Positions 8,784-17,118 of a stretch of DNA of 61,055 nt are shown here, one piece after another. Under the pieces are notes generated by a model. The model did no database searches, had not been told where the DNA came from, and worked only from the letters and a program-made list of their open reading frames with translations. The stretch is taken from contig CAWWAX010000004.1 in assembly GCA_963935005.1 (NCBI GenBank), forward strand, positions 1 to 61,055. Direction: 5' to 3'. Within the stretch, counting starts at the first letter, position 1, and each line of letters starts with the position of its first letter. The position numbers and the translations under genes are program-made. This stretch comes from GCA-2718595 sp963935005 (lineage in GTDB: Bacteria > Gemmatimonadota > Gemmatimonadetes > Longimicrobiales > Gaopeijiaceae).

Positions 8784-11177
8784 ATGGCAGAAAAATTAAT
8801 TGGACAGGATATTAGCCCGCCTGACTTGGTTGCGAAGATTACCGGTCGGGCAAAATACTCTGAAGACTTTAGGGCTGACGGCATGATATTTGCCAAATTA
8901 CTGTTAAGCCCGATGCCTCACTGTAGAGTCCGTCGAATTGATGCTAGTGCCGCATTGGCTATGGAAGGTGTGTTTGGAATGTTGACGGCTGACGATGTTC
9001 CAGCTGTCGACGCTCCAGGAGAACCTTGCCTAACGAACGAGCCTTTGTATGAAGGAGAAGCTATTCTGGCGATTGCTGCTGTAGATGAAACAACCGCAGC
9101 AGAAGCTATCGAGGCGATAAAAATTGACTACGAGCCTCTTCCTTTCGTTTTGACTCCCCTGGATAGCCTGAAGCCAGATGGTCCAAACGGCAGGCTCGAA
9201 GGTAATACTAGAGTTGGTCGGGAAATAAAAACGATCAAGTGGACACAGGAAGATTTTGATATTGCTGGCCCAGGAAAGATGCCCATGGGAGAGCCTTCAG
9301 ATGAATGGACTGTTGGAGACATTGAGAAGGGATTCTCGGAGGCTAAGGTTATTTTGGACGAGACTGTCGTGCATCAGTCTCTGTCGCATCATCCTATGGA
9401 GCCTAGAAGTACTATGGCATACTGGAAGAATGGTAAAATATATATGCACACATCCACTCAAAGTGTTGCGCGGACTAGGGCATCCCTTGCCAATATGCTG
9501 GATCTAGACATTGAAGACGTAGTCCTAGTGGGCGAATTCTGTGGCGGCGGATTTGGAAGCAAGATCAGTGGGAGCCCAATAATGCAGGTGCCAGCGCACT
9601 TGTCTCGCAAGCTAAACAGGCCTGTGATGCTCAGGATTACCCGATATGAGGAAAATTATTTGGGTAGAGCCCGACCTGGAATGCAGGCTAGAATAAAAAT
9701 AGGATTTAGAGAGGATGGTCGTATCACGGCTCTCGATATATATGCGCTTGGTGACGGTGGACCCTATGGTACCAATGATCATATGTCTGGGGGGTCTACT
9801 GCATCTCTGGCTTACCAGCCTTTAAATCAGCGTCAGCGAGGGGTGGGGGTATATACTAATACTCCTCCAAAAGCTGCCCAGAGAGGTCCTGGAGGTGCTC
9901 AGTATATAGGAATGCTCGAACCTTTGATGGATAAGGCTGCTAGAGAGTTGGGAATTGATCGTTTGGATCTCAGGAGAATCAACGCTCCCGATGGCAACTC
10001 GGTTTTCGGTCCAAGGCAGGGTGGCCTGACCAGTGTTCACGTTAAAGAAGCCATCGAAAAAGGAGTGGAGCTTTTCGGATGGGATGAGCGCATTCAGAGG
10101 AGTGGTCAACTGAATGGTACTAAGAAAACTGGAATAGGATTGGCAGTCAGTCCTTATACTGCAGGCAGTACTGGTTTTGATGGCCTCCTAGTAATCCGCC
10201 CAGATGGTAAGTTGCAAATCCATCAGGGGATTGGAAATCTGGGCACTCATTCGATTGCGGATACGGGTCGTGCAGCCGCTGATGTTCTTGGACTGCAGTG
10301 GGAAGATTGTGAAATTGTTTGGGGTGATACGAGCCAGCACCTTCCATGGAGTTCAGTTCAGGCAGGAAGCCAAACAACGTTTGCTCATACGAGGGCGAAC
10401 CATGCAGCTGGAATGGATGCCAAACAGAAATTACAGGAGATAGCAGCTCTTGATCTAGGTGGTTCACCTTCAGATTATGAGACGTCGGATGGTAGAGTTT
10501 TTCATCGTTCGAATCCATCGAGAGGAATGAGCTTAGGAGCAGCGGCAGAGAGAGCCATTAGTTTGGGTGGGACCTATAGTGGAGCAGAGCCGGCTGAAGA
10601 TCTTAATGATATGACGAAAATGGCCGTAAGAGGCTTAGAGGGCAAAGGATTAGTAGCAGCAGCAAGAGATAACTACCCTCGCGAGGGAGCCATACAATCG
10701 TGGGTCGTAGGATTTGCAGAGGTGGAAGTTGATGTTGAGACAGGCCAGGTAGATCTAATCAATTATACCGGTGTGGCTGACGTTGGAACTGTGTTGCACC
10801 CCAGGAGTCTGCGAGCTCAGGGCTTGGGTGGATCAATCCAAGGGATGGGGATTGCGATGAGTCAAAAATGGGTTTTTGATCCAGTCTGGGGAGTATCTTT
10901 TGCAAATCGTCTGTATACAGCGCGGCCTCCTGGGATCTTAGACGTTCCACCTGATATGGACTGGGCTGCGGTTGAAATTCCCGATCCACAGAATCCAGTA
11001 GGTGCTAAAGGGATTGGAGAACCACCTGTCGGCGCTGGTTCGGCTGCACTAACCTCGGCTATTGCTGATGCATTAGATGGACAGTGTCTGTGCCGGACCC
11101 CATTAACAGCAGATGTAATTCTATCAGAAATTGAAGGTCGAGAACCAGCATATGGTCCTCTTGACCTACACGTCTAA
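8784..11177 (+). CDS. molybdopterin-binding catalytic subunit of xanthine-oxidase-family enzyme
   Basis: A 797-aa large subunit binding molybdopterin cytosine dinucleotide. Visible family motifs are the N-terminal GRAKYSEDF, the Moco-binding CGGGFGSK (about residue 253), GPGGAQ, and the C-terminal KGIGEPPVGAGS in which Glu746 is the catalytic base next to Mo. It lacks the AYXCSFR loop of true CO dehydrogenases, so it is not CoxL form I. Likely substrates are aldehydes or N-heteroaromatics. It has no signal peptide and would be exported with its Tat-bearing partner. It needs MCD biosynthesis and a XdhC-type chaperone, none of which is in this window. Confidence 0.92.
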   Translation: MAEKLIGQDISPPDLVAKITGRAKYSEDFRADGMIFAKLLLSPMPHCRVRRIDASAALAMEGVFGMLTADDVPAVDAPGEPCLTNEPLYEGEAILAIAAVDETTAAEAIEAIKIDYEPLPFVLTPLDSLKPDGPNGRLEGNTRVGREIKTIKWTQEDFDIAGPGKMPMGEPSDEWTVGDIEKGFSEAKVILDETVVHQSLSHHPMEPRSTMAYWKNGKIYMHTSTQSVARTRASLANMLDLDIEDVVLVGEFCGGGFGSKISGSPIMQVPAHLSRKLNRPVMLRITRYEENYLGRARPGMQARIKIGFREDGRITALDIYALGDGGPYGTNDHMSGGSTASLAYQPLNQRQRGVGVYTNTPPKAAQRGPGGAQYIGMLEPLMDKAARELGIDRLDLRRINAPDGNSVFGPRQGGLTSVHVKEAIEKGVELFGWDERIQRSGQLNGTKKTGIGLAVSPYTAGSTGFDGLLVIRPDGKLQIHQGIGNLGTHSIADTGRAAADVLGLQWEDCEIVWGDTSQHLPWSSVQAGSQTTFAHTRANHAAGMDAKQKLQEIAALDLGGSPSDYETSDGRVFHRSNPSRGMSLGAAAERAISLGGTYSGAEPAEDLNDMTKMAVRGLEGKGLVAAARDNYPREGAIQSWVVGFAEVEVDVETGQVDLINYTGVADVGTVLHPRSLRAQGLGGSIQGMGIAMSQKWVFDPVWGVSFANRLYTARPPGILDVPPDMDWAAVEIPDPQNPVGAKGIGEPPVGAGSAALTSAIADALDGQCLCRTPLTADVILSEIEGREPAYGPLDLHV

Positions 11178-11192
11178 CTGGAGAAGCAGAGT

Positions 11193-12200
11193 ATGGCAAT
11201 CATAAGAGATATGATTTCGGGTTTCGAGCTTTTTCAGCCAACCGCTGTGGATGATGCTATAGAACTATTGTCTCGCTATGGGGATGATGGTTGGGTGTTG
11301 TCAGGAGGGTTAGATAGCTTCGATTGGTTTAAGGATAGAATAAAAAAACCAACCGCAGTTGTTGACTTGACCAATGTGGAAGAGCTTAAAGGTGTTCGGA
11401 TAAGTTCGGATGGAGTCGAGATTGGAGCCATGACCACAATCACTGAGGTGTCTAAACACCCTCATCTTCTGGAGAACTATTCGATTCTTGCACAAGCTGC
11501 TGGTCACATTGCCACTCCTCAGATACGTAATAGGGGGACCTTGGGTGGCAATCTTTCTCAAGATACTCGCTGTTGGTATTACAGAAGCGGATGGCCTTGT
11601 TATCGGGCAGGCGGAAATGTTTGCTATGCGGGCACACCCACATCAATGAACCGTGAGCACTGTATTACAGGGGCCAGTCGTTGCGTTGCTGTAAATCCTT
11701 CAGATTCAGCTCCTGCATTAATAGCGTTGGGAGCTCAGTTTGTAATACGAGGTCCTGGGGGAGAGAAAATAGTCGAAGCTCAAGATTACTTTATGAGCCC
11801 TGCTGTAGACATTCAGCGCATGACAGTTCTTGAACCCGACGAATTGTTGACCTCTATTCGTATTCCGACGACATGGTCAGGGGCTGGCTTCTACTACGAA
11901 AAAATGGAAGATCGGAAGGCATGGGATTTTGCCCTTATGTCGGTTGCTTCCGCTATCAAAATGAGTGGTGGTATTATTGAAGACGCTCGTTTGGCTGTGA
12001 ATGGAGTTGCTCCTTTCCCAGTTCGTTTGGAAGTTGTGGAATCGTTCATTAAAGGGAAGGAGCCGACGGATGAGCTGGGAATGGCCGCAGGACAGCTTTC
12101 TTTAAGCACAACGAATGCTCAACCGTTAAGGCATAATGATTTCAAATTACCGTTGATGAGAAATCTCGTTCGCAGGTCTATTCGTGGAACGGAGGGTTAA
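11193..12200 (+). CDS. FAD-binding subunit of Mo-hydroxylase with extra Cys-rich insert (PaoB/HcrB-like)
   Basis: A 335-aa CoxM-type FAD subunit with the FAD motifs LSGGLD (about 36-41) and NRGTLGGNL (113-121), then the C-terminal CO-dehydrogenase flavoprotein domain. Directly after TLGGNL lies an insert with Cys127, Cys136, Cys144, Cys157 and Cys164. PaoB of E. coli and the beta subunit of 4-hydroxybenzoyl-CoA reductase bind an additional 4Fe-4S cluster in an insert at this place, so a third type of Fe-S cluster is predicted here. It is 15 bp after the Mo subunit and 3 bp before the cytochrome gene. The cluster is inferred from position and cysteines, not proven. Confidence 0.9.
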   Translation: MAIIRDMISGFELFQPTAVDDAIELLSRYGDDGWVLSGGLDSFDWFKDRIKKPTAVVDLTNVEELKGVRISSDGVEIGAMTTITEVSKHPHLLENYSILAQAAGHIATPQIRNRGTLGGNLSQDTRCWYYRSGWPCYRAGGNVCYAGTPTSMNREHCITGASRCVAVNPSDSAPALIALGAQFVIRGPGGEKIVEAQDYFMSPAVDIQRMTVLEPDELLTSIRIPTTWSGAGFYYEKMEDRKAWDFALMSVASAIKMSGGIIEDARLAVNGVAPFPVRLEVVESFIKGKEPTDELGMAAGQLSLSTTNAQPLRHNDFKLPLMRNLVRRSIRGTEG

Positions 12201-12203
12201 AAA

Positions 12204-13103
12204 GTGGAATTATGGAGAAAACTAGCGAACCCTTGGGGCCAAGAGGTTTTGATAGGCATATCTTGGAATCTGATGTGGGCAGCTATTGTGTTTGGGCTCG
12301 GTTTTGTGGCGGTGCATTTTGTGTGGGCCCGCGCGAAGGCAAATGGAACTCCAGGATCGGACCACGCAGAATCAAATTCGAGTGAGGGTTGGAACCTACC
12401 TGTTAAGATCTTGCGACATGCCATGTCTGAGAGAGTTTTTCATTGGCTGATGTCGGCTACGATGATTGTTCTCTTAGTAACCGCTTTTTTTCCTATAGTA
12501 GGTGTGCAATTTGCTTGGGTTGAAATTCATTGGATAGCTGGATTGGTCCTGGCTGTTACTATTCTTTACCACATCATCCAGGCTACTGTTTGGCAAAACT
12601 TTTGGGCGATGTGGATAGATAAAGATGATATTAAAGCTGGAAAATTGGAGCTGAATAATATCCTGTCAAACAATGAAGAAGAAGCACCCAAGGCTGGGAA
12701 ATATCCAGTCGATCACAAACTTTTTCACCACGCGGCTTCTGTATCTGGCTTACTGGCAATTGCTACAGGTCTGCTGATGATGTTAAGGATTGACACCTGG
12801 TTTGGTCTGGCCGATCCAGATAGGGTCTTCTCTGATGCAGGATGGGGTGTTGTTTATGTGCTTCATGGGCTCGGTGGAGTGGGTTTGATAACCTTGGTTA
12901 TCACACACATCTACTTTGCAGTGAGGCCCGACAAATGGTGGATTACTAAGTCCATGTTTTTTGGCTGGATTACTAGAGACGATTACCTTAAACATCATGA
13001 CCCCGAACGTTGGGTTGTAGGAAAGAAAGAAGCTCCGGGACAGGCGGAAGCGGGATCTAATGATTCGGGGCTGACCTATAGTGAAGGGAATAGATCTACG
13101 TGA
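12204..13103 (+). CDS. membrane cytochrome b subunit (FDH-gamma/cyt b561-like) of the Mo-hydroxylase
   Basis: A 299-aa protein with five predicted membrane helices (about residues 18-40, 83-101, 108-130, 176-193, 218-240). Candidate haem ligands are His in FHWLM, IHWIAG, VLHGLGG and ITHIYFA, as in di-haem cytochrome b of formate dehydrogenases. It starts with GTG, 3 bp after the FAD subunit, preceded by GGAGGG. Its place inside the operon says that electrons from the exported hydroxylase enter the membrane here and reduce quinone. PaoABC of E. coli has no such subunit, so this is a respiratory variant. Family assignment is good; pairing is by context. Confidence 0.85.
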   Translation: MELWRKLANPWGQEVLIGISWNLMWAAIVFGLGFVAVHFVWARAKANGTPGSDHAESNSSEGWNLPVKILRHAMSERVFHWLMSATMIVLLVTAFFPIVGVQFAWVEIHWIAGLVLAVTILYHIIQATVWQNFWAMWIDKDDIKAGKLELNNILSNNEEEAPKAGKYPVDHKLFHHAASVSGLLAIATGLLMMLRIDTWFGLADPDRVFSDAGWGVVYVLHGLGGVGLITLVITHIYFAVRPDKWWITKSMFFGWITRDDYLKHHDPERWVVGKKEAPGQAEAGSNDSGLTYSEGNRST

Positions 13104-13498
13104 CGATAGCTAAGCTCGAAAAGCACATAGATAAGATAGAAGAAAGTTATGAGTTCTTCTTAGCCTATGCTGCACAGGGTGTCAGTGGAGATCAAGAGCC
13201 TAATTCAGATCTAGTTAGCTTCTTAGAAGCCACGGATACGGCCTTGGTGTTTCTTGAAGAAGAACTTCATGCAGTTACGGAATCACTCACACCAAGCTCG
13301 TCATTTACAGCCTTGGCGGATGTTGTCAGACAGGATGCGCTGAAGACTCGAGCGGCAGTGGGATTAGTAATGGCCCAACCAGCAATAAGCTCTCAGCTCA
13401 TCGATAACCTGAACGCTTCTATTCATTTTCGAGCACTACTCACGGATTTGTTTTTGCTCGACGAGGCTATGAAAATTTCTATTAAGCACGGGTCATAA
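13100..13498 (+). CDS. small soluble protein of unknown function ending the Mo-hydroxylase operon
   Basis: A 132-aa, acidic, probably all-alpha protein that I do not recognise. Its GTG start overlaps the stop of the cytochrome gene as GTGA (13100-13103), so it is translationally coupled and part of the operon. It contains no Cys and no signal peptide. Helical regions at about 5-20, 40-60, 70-95 and 105-128 suggest a helical bundle. By position it might be an assembly chaperone or maturation factor for the enzyme, comparable in size to the TorD/NarJ class, but no sequence motif shows this. Confidence 0.65.
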   Translation: MTIAKLEKHIDKIEESYEFFLAYAAQGVSGDQEPNSDLVSFLEATDTALVFLEEELHAVTESLTPSSSFTALADVVRQDALKTRAAVGLVMAQPAISSQLIDNLNASIHFRALLTDLFLLDEAMKISIKHGS

Positions 13499-13513
13499 CT
13501 AGAGAGATATTAC

Positions 13514-14860
13514 TTACTTATACAAGACACCTTCTTTCATGACACGCTCTATGTTTGATAGTAGTTCGATATTGGAAAGAGGGTTTCCAATAACCATTAT
13601 TAGGTCCGCAATTTTACCTACCTCAATTGTTCCGAGGTCCGATCCTCGACCAATGATTTCTGCTCCTGATTTGGTGGACACTGATATTGCTTGAGCGGGA
13701 CTCATGCCGCTATCAACTAGGGCGGATATTTCTCTCCATGCCGATTCTGTATGGAAGTTGAGAGGACTACCTGAATCTGTCCCCATGCCCATTATCACAT
13801 TGGCATCGATAAATTGTCGAGCTGCTGTCTTACTGTTCCGTATCTGTCTCGGAGTAGTCCGAAAATAGGATAGTCGCTCAAAATCCGAGAAAGAGCGTTG
13901 AAATTCTGAATATAAAGCCCCGGAAAGGTCTTCCTTAAGACGAGGATCTTGAAGTCGTTCGGGGAAATCAATGGTAGCAGGGTATACCCAGATTCTGTGA
14001 GCTATTGTTTGAACGATTGGGATGTTTTGTACGTTTATAGCTTCGATTAGGTCTTCTGGATAATCTGGATTTCCACCTGATCCAACATGTTGTAAAACAT
14101 CTGATCCTCCTCGGATAGCATCCCACATCGATTTTGGTGTGTAAAGGTGACTGTGCACGGGAACTCCAGATCGGTGTGCGACATCAGCGACTGCACGAAT
14201 GTCTGCTTCTCCCATACCTGCCCAAGTCTTTATTACATCTACTCCTGCATCCACTAATTCTTGAGTGCGTTGTGCGGCTTCTTCTGGATCAGTTACTACA
14301 TGTTGGAAATAGGAAGGGTACGAGCCCCAAGCTCTTCGAGAAATCCATGGACCGCTTACCAGTAGTCGGGGTCCAATAGCGCTTCCATCGTTTATACGAT
14401 CTCTAACGTTGACGATCTCTATAGGTGCACCTAAATCGACTGCTGTGGTCACTCCAGCCATCAGCAATTGCTTTGCTGCTATCTCCATCATTTCTTCTTC
14501 TTTTCCTTCAAAAATCGGGAACCATTCTGCATAATCTCCATGCCCTAAAAACATAGTGTGAACATGGAGGTCTATAAGTCCTGGCATCACAGTCATGCCA
14601 CCACCGTCAATAATTTCTGCTTCTTTAGGTATGTCAGTATCTGCTTGTGTTCCTACGGCCACGATACGGTCTCCTTTCACAATGATTACCGAGTTGTGAA
14701 CAGGAGGTCGTTCATATCCGTCCAGGAGCATGGCACCAACAATTGCTGTCGTATTACTAGAACCACTCTGAGCGGCTATTTCCGCTTCAAAATGGAAGTT
14801 CACGGATGAAATCAACACGATTAACAAGAGAAGTGAGAGTGATTTTTTAATTCGATTCAT
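13514..14860 (-). CDS. secreted amidohydrolase, imidazolonepropionase-like
   Basis: A 448-aa metal-dependent amidohydrolase with a signal peptide (residues 7-30). Metal-binding HxH is in LIDLHVHTM (about residues 97-105), a further His lies in VHSHLYTP, another in LQHVG, and the catalytic Asp in GMGTDSGSP. The closing VGKIADLIMV is typical of the imidazolonepropionase/prolidase-like subgroup that hydrolyses cyclic amides or Xaa-Pro peptides. It faces the Mo-hydroxylase operon tail-to-tail (15 bp) and follows the PQQ dehydrogenase gene by 43 bp on the same strand, so the latter two may be co-transcribed. Substrate unknown. Confidence 0.88.
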   Translation of the reverse strand: MNRIKKSLSLLLLIVLISSVNFHFEAEIAAQSGSSNTTAIVGAMLLDGYERPPVHNSVIIVKGDRIVAVGTQADTDIPKEAEIIDGGGMTVMPGLIDLHVHTMFLGHGDYAEWFPIFEGKEEEMMEIAAKQLLMAGVTTAVDLGAPIEIVNVRDRINDGSAIGPRLLVSGPWISRRAWGSYPSYFQHVVTDPEEAAQRTQELVDAGVDVIKTWAGMGEADIRAVADVAHRSGVPVHSHLYTPKSMWDAIRGGSDVLQHVGSGGNPDYPEDLIEAINVQNIPIVQTIAHRIWVYPATIDFPERLQDPRLKEDLSGALYSEFQRSFSDFERLSYFRTTPRQIRNSKTAARQFIDANVIMGMGTDSGSPLNFHTESAWREISALVDSGMSPAQAISVSTKSGAEIIGRGSDLGTIEVGKIADLIMVIGNPLSNIELLSNIERVMKEGVLYK

Positions 14861-14903
14861 AAGGTCAACTCCAGATTGTGGTCACAACGCTCAAATTACT
14901 TGT

Positions 14904-16901
14904 TCAAGGAAGAGCAAAAACTACGTATTGTCCGTGTACATCTTGGTCACCGATTGCTACTAGAAGATGCTGCTTCCCGTCAATCATGTAAGTCATAGGA
15001 GCACCCGAAGTTCCTGCTTCTAGTTCTGTTTCCCAGATCACTTCACCCGTCTGCTTGTCCCATGCTCGAAAAGCAGGACCTCCTGCTATTGGCAGAATAG
15101 ATAGCGCTCCCTCAGATCCTTCACCGAGAAAGAGAAGAGTTTTTGTGAGTAAAGGGGCAGGGCGTCCACGCTGACCTAGCCATGGTAAGTCCATATCCTC
15201 CAATAATGGATGATCGATAGGGCCTGGTCCGTTGGGTTTCATCCAGACATGATTTCCAGTATTTAAGTCGATAGCGGTAATCCTTCCGTAAGGTGGCTTG
15301 AGGATGGGTAAACCTTGGGGCATAGAAACTTCTCTAGGTAATCCACGAACAAAATTGAAATCTGAAATGTCAGGGTCAGGTGGCTCCAGTGCAACAACAT
15401 TTGGTGATGTGACGGATGGTATGTAGATGATACCTGTTTCTGGATCGACTGCAGCTCCACCCCAGTTGGCTCCACCTACCCATCCGGGCATCATGACAGT
15501 TCCCATTTTACCTGGCAGGTTTTCATCTCTTACTGTCGGAGGTGTATACATCGGTCCATATACAAAATCAGACAGTATTTTAATTGCTTCACTCCGGAGC
15601 TCTGGAGTAAAGTCTATCAGATCTTCTTCTGTGATTCCTTGAAGATCGAAAGGTACGGGTCGGGTAGGGAATGGTTGCGTATCGGATGCTTTCTCTCCCG
15701 GAACGGTGGAAGGCAATACCGGTCGTTCTTCAATAGGCCATATCGGTTCACCAGTTTCTCTGTCAAAAAAGAAAACAAAAGCTTGTTTAGTAACCTGCGC
15801 AACTGCTTTTATTTCTCGTCCTTCAACACGGACATCTACCAGATTTGGAGCGGCTGGTAAATCATAATCCCAGAGTCCATGGTGAACTGTTTGGTAGTGC
15901 CACCGCATAGCACCTGTTTCAGAGTTCAGTGCGACAAGGCTTTCTCCATAAAGGTTGTCCCCTTTTCTGTGGCCACCGTACCAGTCATTGGTAGTTGTTT
16001 TCAGGGGTAAGAAAACGGTCCCCGTTTCCGCATCTCCAGTCATCAGTGTCCATACATTACCATGTCCCGTGTAGGCCCAAGAAGAGTCTGCCCATGTTTC
16101 ATTACCAGCCTCTCCGGGTTGAGGGATGGGATTAAACCGCCATTTGAGTTCTCCTGTGCGAACGTCAAAACCTCTCACATATCCTGGGGGAGATTTTTGC
16201 CAATTTCTAGTTTCTGCCAAGGCTTGTGAACCTACGATAACAACATCCCTAACTATCAGAGGAGCAGACGCCCATCTGTAACGAGTTACTCTGTCATCAA
16301 TGTCTTGAGCCAGATGGACACGACCGTTACTCCCGAAATTTTCTACGAGCGCTCCTGTTTTTGCGTTTAGAGCGATCAAATATTCTCCAGAACCCAACAG
16401 TATTCGTTCATCAGTTCCATCCCTCCAGTAAGACAAACCTCTGTTCGTTCTTCCTGTAGGAATTCGATCTTCCAAAAGATAGGGATTGTATGTCCAGAGT
16501 ACTTGTCCATTGCCTGGATTTAGTGCAACTGCTTGTCCCATACTGGTAGTTGTATAAATACGATCGTCAATTTTTATAGGGGTAGTTTGGAAGTTGTTAT
16601 TAATTTGTAAATCGGGATATTTTTCCAGTAGATCGTAGTCAGCCGACTCCCATTTCCACACTATTTCTAGCTGACTGATATTTTCATGATCGATCTGGTC
16701 TAGGGGTGAATACTTGGTGCTGGCCAGATCTCTTGCATAGTGGGGCCAGTCTTCTGAATTCAAAGGTTCTTGCCAGTATTCTCTAACGTCATTGCGCATG
16801 AAACTTATGACTAATAAGGCCATGACAATGATAATCCCCAGGGTTCTGTACATATTAGAATCGGAGGAGTTTTTATCTGCTAGTATCTGTAGTGAGAACA
16901 A
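14904..16901 (-). CDS. PQQ-dependent dehydrogenase, membrane-anchored
   Basis: A 665-aa eight-bladed quinoprotein of the glucose/alcohol dehydrogenase group. The family opening DWPHYARDLASTKYSPLDQI occupies about residues 52-71; WAQ-like tryptophan docking repeats follow, for example ETGEPIWPIEERPV and MTYMIDGKQHLLVAIG near the end. A single hydrophobic segment (residues 20-35) anchors it in the inner membrane with the propeller in the periplasm. No cytochrome c motif is present, so it would pass electrons to a quinone or separate cytochrome. The assigned start is TTG at 16901 with AAGGTG upstream; an ATG at 16853 is the alternative. No pqq biosynthesis genes are in the window. Confidence 0.9.
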   Translation of the reverse strand: MFSLQILADKNSSDSNMYRTLGIIIVMALLVISFMRNDVREYWQEPLNSEDWPHYARDLASTKYSPLDQIDHENISQLEIVWKWESADYDLLEKYPDLQINNNFQTTPIKIDDRIYTTTSMGQAVALNPGNGQVLWTYNPYLLEDRIPTGRTNRGLSYWRDGTDERILLGSGEYLIALNAKTGALVENFGSNGRVHLAQDIDDRVTRYRWASAPLIVRDVVIVGSQALAETRNWQKSPPGYVRGFDVRTGELKWRFNPIPQPGEAGNETWADSSWAYTGHGNVWTLMTGDAETGTVFLPLKTTTNDWYGGHRKGDNLYGESLVALNSETGAMRWHYQTVHHGLWDYDLPAAPNLVDVRVEGREIKAVAQVTKQAFVFFFDRETGEPIWPIEERPVLPSTVPGEKASDTQPFPTRPVPFDLQGITEEDLIDFTPELRSEAIKILSDFVYGPMYTPPTVRDENLPGKMGTVMMPGWVGGANWGGAAVDPETGIIYIPSVTSPNVVALEPPDPDISDFNFVRGLPREVSMPQGLPILKPPYGRITAIDLNTGNHVWMKPNGPGPIDHPLLEDMDLPWLGQRGRPAPLLTKTLLFLGEGSEGALSILPIAGGPAFRAWDKQTGEVIWETELEAGTSGAPMTYMIDGKQHLLVAIGDQDVHGQYVVFALP

Positions 16902-17030
16902 AGGGCACCTTCTAAAGTTGAAAATAGTTGAGATGTTCGAGGGATTAACTAATGTCCCTCAATAATTTCAATAGTTTACAGTAAAATTTAGAACTCGGGA
17001 ATAGATAGCTTGCCTTACTACGCTTCTCAA

Positions 17031-17046
17031 CTTAGCTATAGCTAAG
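17031..17046. promoter_or_regulatory. 16-bp perfect palindrome in divergent promoter region, candidate operator
   Basis: CTTAGCTATAGCTAAG is a perfect inverted repeat with no spacer, 73 bp before the BNR-protein ATG and 130 bp before the PQQ dehydrogenase start. It sits between two divergent genes, a usual place for a shared operator. No known regulator box is recognised and no regulator gene is adjacent. Confidence 0.35.
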
Positions 17047-17118
17047 ACCTATGGCGCAGACTAATAAGGGAAAAGCTATTAGCCATTATGGTCAGAACTC
17101 AAGTCGCTCGGAGGATTC

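Noticed and set aside
10147..10518. Minus-strand ORF inside the Mo-hydroxylase large subunit
   Set aside because: It overlaps a well-conserved coding region in the opposite sense and has no RBS or recognisable protein.
8784..11177. Aerobic CO dehydrogenase (CoxL form I)
   Set aside because: The diagnostic AYXCSFR active-site loop is not present, and the small subunit is Tat-exported, unlike Cox.
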